From Bacteroidales bacterium (GTDB lineage: Bacteria; Bacteroidota; Bacteroidia; Bacteroidales; UBA1556), in NCBI GenBank assembly GCA_023145955.1, contig JAGLDA010000054.1, forward strand, positions 1 to 9,760: 9,760 bases of DNA, written 5' to 3'. Made by a program: the position numbers and the translations under genes. Position 1 is the first letter of the stretch. Each line of letters starts with the position of its first letter. Below, one piece after another: positions 1 through 5,707 of this stretch. The notes beneath the pieces were generated by a model, which was not told where the DNA came from, did no database searches, and saw only the letters and a list, made by a program, of their open reading frames with translations.

Positions 1-797
1 TGATTTTCGTAGCGATTTTTTTGTTGATTCAAAAGATCCTCTCGCTGAACAATATAATTGGAGTAATTACACTTATAATCGTATATTCTACCTTTGGTAA
101 TTTCTACAGTACGATTAGTAACGGCATCTAAAAATGCCCTATCGTGAGAAACCAACATTAAAGCTCCATTATAAGATTTCAAGAAATCTTCTAACCATTG
201 TATTGATTCTATATCTAGGTGATTGGTAGGCTCATCAAGCAGAATTAAATCCGGTAGTTGCAATAAAATCTTTGCCAATTCCACCCTCATTTTCCAACCT
301 CCACTAAGCGCAGAAACAGCTTTTGAAAAATCAGTTCTATCAAATCCCAATCCCAAGAGCACTTTCTCGGCATTGCCTTCAATGCTCTGTCCACCCATCA
401 TGGCAAATTTATCATTTGCTTCCTGCAGGTCATTTATAAGCTTAAAGTATTCTTCACTTTCGTAATCCGTTCTGTTTTCAAGCTGTGATGTTATATCAGC
501 AATCTTAACTTCAATGGCATGATGCGCCTCAAAAGCAGTCATAGCCTCGTCCATAACATTTAGTTTGGTAGAAACATCAATATGCTGAGGGAGATAACGA
601 ACCGTTTTTTCGTTTGGAAGATTAATTTTCCCTTCACTAGGATTCAAAGTGCCTGATAATAATTTAAGTAAGGTGGATTTTCCAGCACCATTTTTTCCTG
701 TAAGACCTATCCTATCTTTCTGATTTATAAGAAATGAAACATTAGTAAATAAATCAATACCACTAAATCTTATAGTTAAATTATTAATACTGTACAT
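1..797 (-). CDS. ABC-F family ATP-binding protein, N-terminal part (cut by left edge)
   Basis: This is the first 265 codons of an ABC-F protein, a soluble tandem-ATPase family whose characterised members (EttA, Uup and others) bind the ribosomal E site and modulate translation instead of transporting solutes. Reading the minus strand from the ATG at 797, the start MYSINNLTIRF is followed by Walker A GKNGAGKST (residues 34-42), the signature LSGGWKMR (164-171), Walker B LILLDEPTNHLD (184-195) and the H-switch SHDR (217-220). No membrane segment is present, which with EPTNHLD is typical of ABC-F. The frame is open to base 1 and enters the inter-domain linker, so the second ATPase domain lies outside the window. 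The start is supported by the family N-terminus and by AAGG a few bases upstream. It is transcribed divergently from ftsX. The subfamily, and so housekeeping versus antibiotic-protection role, cannot be decided here; the Bacteroidota chromosomal setting favours housekeeping. Confidence 0.93.
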   Translation of the reverse strand, partial: MYSINNLTIRFSGIDLFTNVSFLINQKDRIGLTGKNGAGKSTLLKLLSGTLNPSEGKINLPNEKTVRYLPQHIDVSTKLNVMDEAMTAFEAHHAIEVKIADITSQLENRTDYESEEYFKLINDLQEANDKFAMMGGQSIEGNAEKVLLGLGFDRTDFSKAVSALSGGWKMRVELAKILLQLPDLILLDEPTNHLDIESIQWLEDFLKSYNGALMLVSHDRAFLDAVTNRTVEITKGRIYDYKCNYSNYIVQREDLLNQQKNRYEN

Positions 798-847
798 ATT
801 ACCTTTATGATGTTTTACAAATTATAAATATAACAAACCCAATTAAA

Positions 848-878
848 CAAATATAAATTGAAATAATTACCCACTCAA
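848..878 (-). promoter_or_regulatory. Predicted promoter of the ABC-F gene (Bacteroidota type)
   Basis: On the minus strand TTG at 878-876 is followed by exactly 20 bases and then TATATTTG at 855-848. This fits the Bacteroidota consensus (-33 TTG, -7 TAnnTTTG) without mismatch. The predicted transcript would start around 840-843 and give a leader of roughly 45 bases before the ATG at 797. Position, strand and spacing all agree, and the spacing equals that of the queA promoter in this window. No operator-like repeat is evident in the short leader. Confidence 0.7.
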
Positions 879-1010
879 TTTTTTGTATTAATCGCGAGCG
901 AAATTAGTGATTTTTCTGCTATAAGTATTCAATAGATATTAGGATAAATATCTCAATCATTAAAAACAACATCTCTTGATATTTTTTTTATATGCAAAAT
1001 GCAATTTTAC

Positions 1011-1018
1011 TATCTTAG
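1011..1018 (+). promoter_or_regulatory. Predicted -7 element of the ftsX promoter
   Basis: TATCTTAG matches TAnnTTTG with one mismatch and sits in a typical Bacteroidota context (TTTTAC before, CCGAC after). No clear TTG lies at the expected distance; bases 988-990 read TTA, so the -33 half is weak. A transcript from here would start near 1023-1025, about 30 bases before the ATG at 1056. That helps exclude the upstream in-frame ATG at 999. The rest of the divergent region, 856-1010, shows no gene. Confidence 0.5.
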
Positions 1019-1055
1019 CCGACGTTTTACAGTTGATTATACATTATACACATCC

Positions 1056-1940
1056 ATGTCGAAACAAGAAGATAATTTTACTAAAAGGCGGTTACGAACT
1101 TCATATTTTACTTCAGTAATTAGTATTACTTTAGTGCTTTTTATATTAGGGTTTTTTGGACTTATCATGTTGCATTCCAATATGATAACTAAGCATGTAA
1201 AAGAGAATATACAAATGAATGTGTATATGAAAAAGAATGCTAAAGAAGCTGAAATATATCGTCTTAAAAAGGAGCTTGACGCTACGGAAAATGTAAAACA
1301 TACAAGATATATTTCGGCAGAAGAGGCGAAAAATATTTATAAAGAAGAGATTGGTGAGGATTTTATTGCTTTTTTGGATGGTGAAAACCCTCTCCATGCT
1401 AGTATAGAAATTCATCTTACCGAAGCCTACGCAAATGTTAGTGAATTAAAAAAACTATCTGAAAAAATTGCTAAAAGAAGAATCGTTGAAGATGTACGTT
1501 TCCACGAGAATTATGTTGAGGCAATAAATAAAAATATTGGCAGAATAACCTTATTTTTTCTAATAGTGAGCGGCATGTTGCTTTTGGTTTCTATTGTACT
1601 TATTAATAATACTATTAGGCTTTCTGTATATTCTAATAGGTTTATAATCCGCAGTATGCGCTTGATAGGGGCTACTCAACGATTTATTCGCAAACCATTC
1701 ATTTGGCGAGGAATATTTCAAGGCGTAATAAGTGCTATTATAAGCATAGCAATGCTAGTTGGAATACTTATTAAACTAAATTCGTATTATCCAGAGTTAG
1801 TTTCTGTAAATAATATTGACTTATACCTTTTGCTTTTTGCTTCCATATTTGTAATTGGAATTATAATATCATGGTGGTCGAGCAGCCTTTCTGTTCGAAA
1901 ATTTTTAAGAATGAAAATTGACAATTTATATTTATCATAA
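1056..1940 (+). CDS. ftsX: Cell division protein FtsX (permease-like)
   Basis: FtsX is the membrane half of the FtsEX complex at the division site, which in studied bacteria couples ATP hydrolysis by FtsE to activation of peptidoglycan hydrolases outside the membrane. The 294-residue product has the FtsX plan: a short basic cytoplasmic N-terminus, helix 1 at about 19-40, an extracytoplasmic domain at about 41-160, and helices 2-4 at about 163-185, 218-241 and 255-276. The stretch RSMRLIGATQRFIRKPF (199-215) is the characteristic cytoplasmic loop between helices 2 and 3. An in-frame ATG at 999 would add 19 residues (MQFYYLSRR...) unlike the family, and it lies upstream of the predicted transcription start, so the ATG at 1056 is chosen. 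No ftsE lies next to it; ftsE and ftsX are often unlinked in this phylum. It is the first gene of the run with DUF3098 and uppP. Confidence 0.92.
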   Translation: MSKQEDNFTKRRLRTSYFTSVISITLVLFILGFFGLIMLHSNMITKHVKENIQMNVYMKKNAKEAEIYRLKKELDATENVKHTRYISAEEAKNIYKEEIGEDFIAFLDGENPLHASIEIHLTEAYANVSELKKLSEKIAKRRIVEDVRFHENYVEAINKNIGRITLFFLIVSGMLLLVSIVLINNTIRLSVYSNRFIIRSMRLIGATQRFIRKPFIWRGIFQGVISAIISIAMLVGILIKLNSYYPELVSVNNIDLYLLLFASIFVIGIIISWWSSSLSVRKFLRMKIDNLYLS

Positions 1941-1949
1941 AACCTTTTA

Positions 1950-2204
1950 ATGATGTCTAAAACTGAAAATTCTGAAGCTGTTGAATTTGCCTTTGGAAAA
2001 AAGAATTACCTATTTATGGGTTTAGGATTAGTCCTAATCGTATTGGGATTAGTGCTTCTAGCTGGTGGTGGATCTGAGGATCCTGCTGAATTTAGTGAGG
2101 AGATATTTAATTTCCAAAGAATGACTATAGCTCCCGTTATAATGCTAGCTGGTTTCGTATTAGAAATTTACGCTATAATGTATCGCCCAAAATCTATTGA
2201 CTAA
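1950..2204 (+). CDS. DUF3098 family small membrane protein
   Basis: The 84-residue product matches my memory of the uncharacterised DUF3098 family of Bacteroidota. A short polar head carries FGKKNY (15-20), then come helix 1 (about 20-38), a glycine-rich connector GGGSEDP (39-45), an amphipathic stretch with FNFQR (53-57) and helix 2 (about 59-78), ending in a basic tail. Two membrane helices with both ends probably cytoplasmic are inferred. It begins 9 bases after the ftsX stop, and its TAA overlaps the uppP start as TAATG, so the three genes are probably co-transcribed and translationally coupled. Either of two adjacent ATGs (1950 or 1953) could start it. No enzymatic motif is visible. Its constant position beside ftsX suggests an envelope or division role, but that is inference. 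Confidence 0.88.
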   Translation: MMSKTENSEAVEFAFGKKNYLFMGLGLVLIVLGLVLLAGGGSEDPAEFSEEIFNFQRMTIAPVIMLAGFVLEIYAIMYRPKSID

Positions 2205-2992
2205 TGAGTTGGATTGAAGCATTAGTTCTAGGTATAATTCAAGGGTTAACAGAGTTTTTACCTGTAAGTAGCAGTGGTCATTTAGAGATTGCCAAGGCTC
2301 TTTTTGGTGATAATTCGGTGCCTGCAGAAAGTATGCTTATGACAGTTGTACTCCATGGAGCTACAGCATTAAGTACAATTGTTGTTTTCCGAAAAGATAT
2401 TATGGAGATATTTAAAGGCTTATTCCAGTTTAAATGGAATGATGAAATGAAATTTAGCCTTAAAATTATTATCTCAATGGTACCAGCAGCTATTATTGGA
2501 GTGTTATTTAACGACGAATTAGAAGCATTCTTTGGTGGAAAAGTAATGTTTGTAGGATTTATGCTACTTATTACTGGTGTATTACTATTTTTTGCTGACA
2601 AAGCTAAATCTACAGGAATTAATGTTGGTTTTGGTCATTCTTTATTAATAGGCATATCACAGATGATAGCGATACTTCCTGGCATTTCTCGTTCAGGCGC
2701 AACAATATCTACAGCAGTACTGCTGGGTATAGATAAAGAAAGAGCTGCTCGCTTTTCGTTCTTAATGGTAGTACCACTTATTCTTGCTAAAGTTGCCAAG
2801 GATATTCTTAGTGGCGAAATATCATCTGACAGCTCACAGCTAATCCCTCTTTCCATAGGATTTGTTGCTGCGTTCATTACGGGCTTAGCAGCTTGTACGT
2901 GGATGATTAAAATAGTGAAAAATAGCAAATTATCTTATTTTGCAATCTATTGTTTAATTGTAGGCACTATAGCTATTCTTGCTACTATATAG
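2204..2992 (+). CDS. uppP: Undecaprenyl-diphosphate phosphatase UppP (BacA family)
   Basis: UppP removes one phosphate from undecaprenyl diphosphate at the inner membrane, regenerating the lipid carrier used for peptidoglycan and other surface polymers; extra copies give bacitracin resistance in other bacteria. The 262-residue length fits the family. The first conserved block reads QGLTEFLPVSSSGHL (13-27), containing the (E/Q)xxxE motif (Gln13, Glu17) and the conserved His26. The second is PGISRSGAT (159-167) with the catalytic Arg163. The remainder is highly hydrophobic and consistent with a multi-helix membrane protein, including the re-entrant helical repeat near 145-195. The ATG overlaps the DUF3098 stop codon by one base, implying translational coupling. 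No promoter is seen directly upstream, so it probably depends on the ftsX promoter. Confidence 0.96.
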   Translation: MSWIEALVLGIIQGLTEFLPVSSSGHLEIAKALFGDNSVPAESMLMTVVLHGATALSTIVVFRKDIMEIFKGLFQFKWNDEMKFSLKIIISMVPAAIIGVLFNDELEAFFGGKVMFVGFMLLITGVLLFFADKAKSTGINVGFGHSLLIGISQMIAILPGISRSGATISTAVLLGIDKERAARFSFLMVVPLILAKVAKDILSGEISSDSSQLIPLSIGFVAAFITGLAACTWMIKIVKNSKLSYFAIYCLIVGTIAILATI

Positions 2993-3036
2993 TTTTATTT
3001 CATTTTGTTTAATTCAATCAATAAAATTATTAATTA

Positions 3037-3750
3037 ATGAGCAGTTTTGATTTTGCAAAAGGCGAGGTATTACTCGTAGATAAAGAAATGGAATGGACAT
3101 CATTTGATGTTGTTAATAGTATTAGAAGCTCTCTTCGCAAAACTTATAACATTAAAAAGTTTAAAGTTGGGCACGCTGGCACTTTAGACCCTTTGGCTAC
3201 TGGCCTTCTGCTTGTATGTACTGGAAAAGCTACCAAAACTATTGATAGTTTACAGGTTCAGGATAAGGTATATACTGGAAGTATTTTTCTTGGAGGCACT
3301 ACGCCAAGTTTCGATAAAGAAACTGAAATTGATAAAGAATATCCTACTGATCATATTACAGAAGAGTTAATTCTTAAAACTGCCAAAACATTTGAAGGAG
3401 AAATCGACCAGGTTCCTCCAGTATATTCTGCACTAAAAATTAATGGCAAAAGAGCCTATCAATATGCCAGAAATAATGAAGAAGTGATTATGAAATCACG
3501 AAAAATTCATATTCACTATTTCAAAATTACCAAAATAGAGCTTCCTGAAATATATTTTGAAGTAAAATGTAGTAAGGGTACTTATATAAGATCATTGGCA
3601 AGAGATTTTGGTGCTGATATCAATAGCGGCGGCTATCTTAGTAGTTTACGTCGTACAAAAATTGGCGAATTTTCTGTTAATAATGCCTTAAAAGTTAAGC
3701 AAATTAAAGATATAATTTCTGCTTTTACACCCTTAGAATCATCGCTATAA
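3037..3750 (+). CDS. truB: tRNA pseudouridine(55) synthase TruB
   Basis: TruB converts U55 in the T-loop of nearly all tRNAs to pseudouridine and also acts as a tRNA chaperone in E. coli. The catalytic block GHAGTLDPLATGLL lies at 45-58, with the nucleophile Asp51. PPVYSALKINGKRAYQYAR (127-145) and CSKGTYIRSLARDFG (178-192) are the other two hallmark blocks of the family. At 237 residues it is shorter than the 314-residue E. coli enzyme and lacks room for a full C-terminal PUA domain, a usual condition in Bacteroidota. It starts 44 bases after uppP with no convincing promoter in the gap, so it probably shares the upstream transcript. The imperfect GC-rich palindrome just after its stop could reduce read-through into queA. 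Confidence 0.96.
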   Translation: MSSFDFAKGEVLLVDKEMEWTSFDVVNSIRSSLRKTYNIKKFKVGHAGTLDPLATGLLLVCTGKATKTIDSLQVQDKVYTGSIFLGGTTPSFDKETEIDKEYPTDHITEELILKTAKTFEGEIDQVPPVYSALKINGKRAYQYARNNEEVIMKSRKIHIHYFKITKIELPEIYFEVKCSKGTYIRSLARDFGADINSGGYLSSLRRTKIGEFSVNNALKVKQIKDIISAFTPLESSL

Positions 3751-3762
3751 AAATATTTCTCT

Positions 3763-3782
3763 AAGCCCTTGACAAGGGGCTT
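3763..3782. repeat. Imperfect palindrome overlapping the queA -33 element
   Basis: AAGCCCTTG and CAAGGGGCTT are arms of an inverted repeat separated by one A, with one extra G in the right arm. As RNA it would fold into an 8-bp stem with a bulged G and a GAC loop. No run of T follows, so it is a poor intrinsic terminator for truB. The -33 TTG of the queA promoter (3769-3771) lies at its centre, so a DNA-binding operator is an alternative. The function is not established. Confidence 0.5.
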
Positions 3783-3799
3783 GTAATGTATTATCTTTG
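3769..3799 (+). promoter_or_regulatory. Predicted strong promoter of queA
   Basis: TTG at 3769-3771, 20 bases, then TATCTTTG at 3792-3799 match the Bacteroidota consensus TTG-N20-TAnnTTTG exactly. The same bases also read TTGACA (3769-3774), 17 bases, TATCTT (3792-3797), close to the classical sigma-70 pattern. Transcription would begin at about 3804-3806, leaving a leader of around 55 bases before the queA ATG. queA is therefore likely transcribed independently of the ftsX-truB run. Confidence 0.8.
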
Positions 3800-3809
3800 C
3801 ACACCTTTT

Positions 3810-3833
3810 GTGTTAAGATTTTCTCTTTAACAC
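3810..3833 (+). promoter_or_regulatory. Hairpin in the queA leader
   Basis: GTGTTAA (3810-3816) and TTAACAC (3827-3833) are perfectly complementary across a 10-base loop, inside the predicted 5' leader of queA. ACAC at 3801-3804 could alternatively pair with GTGT at 3810-3813, but it may lie upstream of the transcript start. The stem is AT-rich and has no T-run, so it is not a terminator. It does not resemble a preQ1 riboswitch. It may affect leader stability or translation, or have no role. Confidence 0.45.
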
Positions 3834-3859
3834 GAATATTAATTTTAATCAAATAATAA

Positions 3860-4903
3860 ATGAAATTATCCCAATTTAATTTTGATTTACCACCTGAGTT
3901 AGTAGCAACTCATCCGCAACCAGATCGTGATCAAAGTCGATTAATGGTTATCGATAGAAAAACACAAAATATAGAACATAGAACCTTTAAGGAAGTTATA
4001 GAATACTTTAATGACGGTGATATGTTTGTTACTAATGATACTAAGGTTTTTCCTGCTCGTCTTTACGGATATAAGGAAAAAACCGGTGCTCGTATCGAAG
4101 TATTTCTACTTAGAGAGCTAAACAGAGAAACTCGCTTATGGGACGTCCTAGTAAACCCTGCACGAAAAATACGTATTGGAAATAAATTATATTTTGGTGA
4201 GGACGATGAGCTTGTTGCTGAGGTGATTGACAATACTACTTCTAGAGGACGCACATTGAGATTCTTATTTGATGGTCCTTACGAAGACTTTAGAGCAGTT
4301 ATTGCTAAACTTGGCGAAACTCCATTACCCCTTCAAAGAGATGTTGAGCCTGAAGATAAAGAGCGATATCAAACAATTTTTGCACAAAATGAAGGTGGTG
4401 TTGCCGCCCCAACTGCAGGAATGCATTTTAGCAGAGAGCTAATAAAACGACTAGAAATCAAAGGTATCGATTTTGCAAGCATTACTTTACATACTGGCTT
4501 GGGTAATTTCCGAAATATAGAGGTTGAAGATTTATCGAAGCACAAAATGGATTCAGAGCAAATGTTTATCTCTGAGCATACTGCTAATGCGGTAAATGCT
4601 GCTAAAATAAAAGGCCAGAATATTGTTGCAGTGGGTACTACTGTGATGAAAGCTATGGAATCTTCAGTTAGCATCTCTCGTGAACTTAAACCATTTGAAG
4701 GTTGGACGAATCAGTTTATCTTTCCTCCTTATGAGTTTAATATTGCCAATGCTATGATTACTAATTTTCATATGCCTAAATCACCTATGATGATGCTTGC
4801 TGCCTCATACTTAGACTATGATTTTCTTAAAGAAGTTTATAAAATAGCTATTAAAGAAAAATATAAGTTCTTCACTTATGGTGATGCTATGCTTATAAAA
4901 TAA
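3860..4903 (+). CDS. queA: S-adenosylmethionine:tRNA ribosyltransferase-isomerase QueA
   Basis: QueA transfers and isomerises the ribosyl moiety of S-adenosylmethionine onto preQ1 at position 34 of tRNAs with GUN anticodons, forming epoxyqueuosine. The 347-residue product is full length. Conserved blocks appear in order: LPPELVATHP (10-19), TNDTKVFPARL (58-68), GETPLPLQR (152-160), ERYQTIFA (168-175), VAAPTAGMHF (181-190), TLHTGLGNFRNIEVE (209-223), HKMDSEQ (228-234) and TNFHMPKS (301-308). The usual PLPPYI is here PLPLQR, a mild variation. It has its own promoter upstream and a hairpin terminator just downstream. The other queuosine genes are not in the window, so the precursor must be made or salvaged by products encoded elsewhere. 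The ATG start gives the standard MKLSQFNFDLP N-terminus. Confidence 0.96.
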   Translation: MKLSQFNFDLPPELVATHPQPDRDQSRLMVIDRKTQNIEHRTFKEVIEYFNDGDMFVTNDTKVFPARLYGYKEKTGARIEVFLLRELNRETRLWDVLVNPARKIRIGNKLYFGEDDELVAEVIDNTTSRGRTLRFLFDGPYEDFRAVIAKLGETPLPLQRDVEPEDKERYQTIFAQNEGGVAAPTAGMHFSRELIKRLEIKGIDFASITLHTGLGNFRNIEVEDLSKHKMDSEQMFISEHTANAVNAAKIKGQNIVAVGTTVMKAMESSVSISRELKPFEGWTNQFIFPPYEFNIANAMITNFHMPKSPMMMLAASYLDYDFLKEVYKIAIKEKYKFFTYGDAMLIK

Positions 4904-4928
4904 CATACTGCAATACTTAAAACAAAAG

Positions 4929-4958
4929 AGCGGCGATAATATCGTCGCTTTTGGTTTT
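4929..4958 (+). terminator. Intrinsic terminator between queA and ispD
   Basis: AGCGGCGAT (4929-4937) pairs with ATCGTCGCT (4941-4949) through nine base pairs, one of them a G-T wobble, around an AAT loop. The T-rich stretch TTTTGGTTTT follows (4949-4958). It lies 25 bases after the queA stop. It ends only 17 bases before the ispD ATG, leaving no room for a complete promoter between them, so it may act as a partial terminator or attenuator for ispD. Confidence 0.7.
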
Positions 4959-4975
4959 GACCCTAAATTATAATT

Positions 4976-5641
4976 ATGAAAACATACGCAATAATATTGG
5001 CAGGCGGTATTGGTTCAAGAATGGAAACAGTAATTCCGAAACAATTTATTCCTATTGCTGGTAAGCCAGTAATTATGCATACCATACAAACTTTTCGTGA
5101 TTACGACCCTAAGTTAGAAATAATAATAGCTCTACCTGATGCACATGTTTCATTATGGAAAGATCTATGTAGTGAATTCAAGTTTGATATTGAGCACCAG
5201 ATAGTTCGTGGTGGAAAAGAAAGGTTTTTTTCAGTAAAAAACGCCCTTGAACGTGTTCCTAATGACGCCATTGTGCTTATTCATGACGGGGTTAGGCCTT
5301 TAGTTAGCATTAAAACTATTGACAGAGTTCGTGAAAAAACTATTGATAAAGGAAATGCAATACCATATATTCCTAGTCCAGATTCCTTAAGGGTGCTGAA
5401 TGATAATGGCTCTAAAGCTGTAGATAGGAGTAAGTATATAAGAATTCAAACACCTCAAGGATTCTTAGCGAAAGACATAAAAGAAGCTTATAACGGTGAG
5501 TATAAATCCACATTTACTGATGATGCAAGTGTATTGGAGTCTCTTGGAAAAACTATAGAACTAGTACTAGGAAATAACAGGAATATAAAAATAACTCAGC
5601 CCATTGATTTAGTTATTGCAGAAAGTTTAATTGAAGAATAG
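4976..5641 (+). CDS. ispD: 2-C-methyl-D-erythritol 4-phosphate cytidylyltransferase IspD
   Basis: IspD catalyses the third step of the MEP pathway, joining CTP and methylerythritol 4-phosphate to give CDP-methylerythritol on the way to isopentenyl diphosphate. The 221-residue product opens with the nucleotide-binding loop LAGGIGSRM (8-16), including Arg15, and PKQF with Lys22 (21-24). GGKERFFSV (79-87), IHDGVRP (102-108), the DSLR segment (136-139), VDRSKYIRIQTPQGF (149-163) and TDDAS (181-185) follow, then NIKIT (203-207). These cover the substrate-binding positions of the E. coli enzyme. The related ribitol-5-phosphate cytidylyltransferases (TarI) share this fold; no teichoic acid genes are nearby, and the length and motifs favour IspD. 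It lies between two terminators, so it may be a single-gene unit. It is not fused to IspF. Confidence 0.92.
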   Translation: MKTYAIILAGGIGSRMETVIPKQFIPIAGKPVIMHTIQTFRDYDPKLEIIIALPDAHVSLWKDLCSEFKFDIEHQIVRGGKERFFSVKNALERVPNDAIVLIHDGVRPLVSIKTIDRVREKTIDKGNAIPYIPSPDSLRVLNDNGSKAVDRSKYIRIQTPQGFLAKDIKEAYNGEYKSTFTDDASVLESLGKTIELVLGNNRNIKITQPIDLVIAESLIEE

Positions 5642-5659
5642 CTTATATTCAACTTATCT

Positions 5660-5706
5660 AAAAAGGCATCTATTAAGATCTATCTATTCTTAATAGATGC
5701 CTTTTT
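5660..5706. terminator. Bidirectional terminator between ispD and the RND operon
   Basis: The arms at 5660-5678 and 5688-5706 form a perfect 19-bp inverted repeat with a 9-base loop (TCTATCTAT). The outer five pairs are A-T, so a T-run follows the GC-containing core in both directions. ispD ends 18 bases before it on the plus strand. The permease gene, read from the other strand, ends at 5708, one base beyond the arm. It serves both convergent transcripts. Confidence 0.93.
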
Positions 5707-5707
5707 T

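Noticed and set aside
223..465. Plus-strand open frame of 80 codons
   Set aside because: It lies antisense to the ABC-F gene across the signature and Walker B region, whose motifs are clearly coding on the minus strand.
884..916. TAATCGC...GCGAAATTA as an operator or origin-like repeat in the divergent region
   Set aside because: The arms match only imperfectly, are short, and do not coincide with either promoter element.
999..1055. In-frame N-terminal extension of ftsX from the ATG at 999
   Set aside because: The 19 added residues do not resemble FtsX N-termini, and the predicted -7 element (1011-1018) lies inside them, so the transcript would start after this ATG.
1146..1415. Minus-strand open frame of 89 codons inside ftsX
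   Set aside because: It is antisense to the extracytoplasmic domain of FtsX and rich in Phe, Ile and Tyr from AT-rich DNA; there is no domain or promoter.
3800..3859. preQ1 riboswitch in front of queA
   Set aside because: No compact H-type pseudoknot with an A-rich tail is visible; only a short AT-rich hairpin is present.
4976..5641. Ribitol-5-phosphate cytidylyltransferase (TarI-like) instead of IspD
   Set aside because: They share the fold, but the motif set and 221-residue length fit IspD, and no partner reductase or teichoic acid gene is nearby.
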